NCBI RefSeq assembly: GCF_004004515.1
Contig: NZ_RXOL01000013.1
Coordinates: forward strand, 1 to 52,203
DNA from: Croceicoccus ponticola
GTDB lineage: Bacteria; Pseudomonadota; Alphaproteobacteria; Sphingomonadales; Sphingomonadaceae
Direction of reading: 5' to 3'
DNA: 52,203 nt
The translations under genes and the position numbers were made by a program. The notes beneath the pieces were generated by a model. That model did no database searches, was not told the origin of the DNA, and saw only the letters and a list, made by a program, of their open reading frames with translations. This document shows, piece by piece, positions 52,037-52,203 of the stretch; position 1 is the first letter of the stretch; each line of letters begins with the position of its first letter.

Positions 52037-52203
52037 GCCGCGGCCTCGTTGGCAGAGCGATGGACCAGCGTCGGCTCCTTGCCGGTGATCTGCGACCAGC
52101 GGGTCATGGCAAGATCGACATAGGCAGGATCGATATCGAGACCGCGGAAAGCACGGCCGACGCGCTCGGCGGCAATCAGGCTGGTGCCCGAACCGAGGAA
52201 GAT
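52033..52203 (-). CDS. DNA methyltransferase, C-terminal end (gene continues past the window)
   Basis: The last 56 codons are visible: FLGSGTSLIAAERVGRAFRG followed by LDIDPAYVDLAMTRW. The (F/L)xGSGT motif is the S-adenosylmethionine-binding motif I of circularly permuted (beta/gamma-type) N6-adenine/N4-cytosine methyltransferases. In sphingomonads such proteins frequently carry an N-terminal ParB-like domain, which would lie outside this window. It is coupled to the DUF5681 pair. Confidence 0.85.
   Translation of the reverse strand: MFLGSGTSLIAAERVGRAFRGLDIDPAYVDLAMTRWSQITGKEPTLVHRSANEAAA

Overview
The window looks like sphingomonad (Novosphingobium/Sphingobium-type) alphaproteobacterial DNA. 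The basis is high GC, three large TonB-dependent receptors next to catabolic genes, Rieske oxygenases, glutathione transferases and many IS6-family insertion sequences. The genus is inferred from gene style; no rRNA or other marker is present. Most genes are packed into operons with 4-bp start/stop overlaps.

Layout. (1) 0.5-4.6 kb: a TonB-dependent receptor, a Rieske oxygenase alpha subunit and the broken-off N-terminus of a second Rieske gene. (2) 5.0-16.1 kb: a catabolic block between two directly repeated IS6-family elements of one subgroup (5012-5888 and 15264-16082). A TetR regulator faces a leftward operon: TonB receptor, Rieske oxygenase, ThuA-like protein, a small ORF, VOC protein, two SDR dehydrogenases, GST and a quinone-oxidoreductase-like MDR enzyme. 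(3) 16.1-24.4 kb: an IS6 graveyard holding a helicase fragment cut at both ends, two GST-like genes, an enoyl-CoA hydratase, a zinc alcohol dehydrogenase, three more intact IS6 elements and several remnants.

(4) 24.4-36.3 kb: a LacI-controlled catabolic region. It has an MFS transporter with an asparaginase-like enzyme, a TonB receptor, a two-domain SnoaL-like protein, a LacI regulator, a bicupin, an HpcH/HpaI aldolase, an alpha/beta hydrolase, and OtnK and OtnC of acid-sugar (3-oxo-tetronate) catabolism. Palindromes of the form GCAT-N4-ATGC lie in three of its promoter regions and are probably the LacI operator. (5) 36.2-44.0 kb: heterotetrameric sarcosine oxidase (soxB-D-A-G) followed by purU and folD, which would handle the one-carbon unit released, with a divergent GATase/AraC regulator. 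(6) 44.2-46.2 kb: a CadC-type winged-helix/TPR regulator and a small tautomerase.

(7) 46.5-52.2 kb: a defence and mobile region. A three-gene CBASS operon (patatin-like phospholipase, CD-NTase, E2-like protein) faces a divergent XRE repressor plus ImmA/IrrE metallopeptidase pair resembling CapH-CapP. After these come a hypothetical ORF, two DUF5681 proteins and the 3' end of a DNA methyltransferase gene that runs off the window. The best candidate for an interesting system is this E2-containing CBASS with its putative protease-controlled repressor. Second is the LacI regulon with an acid-sugar pathway that lacks an obvious first dehydrogenase.
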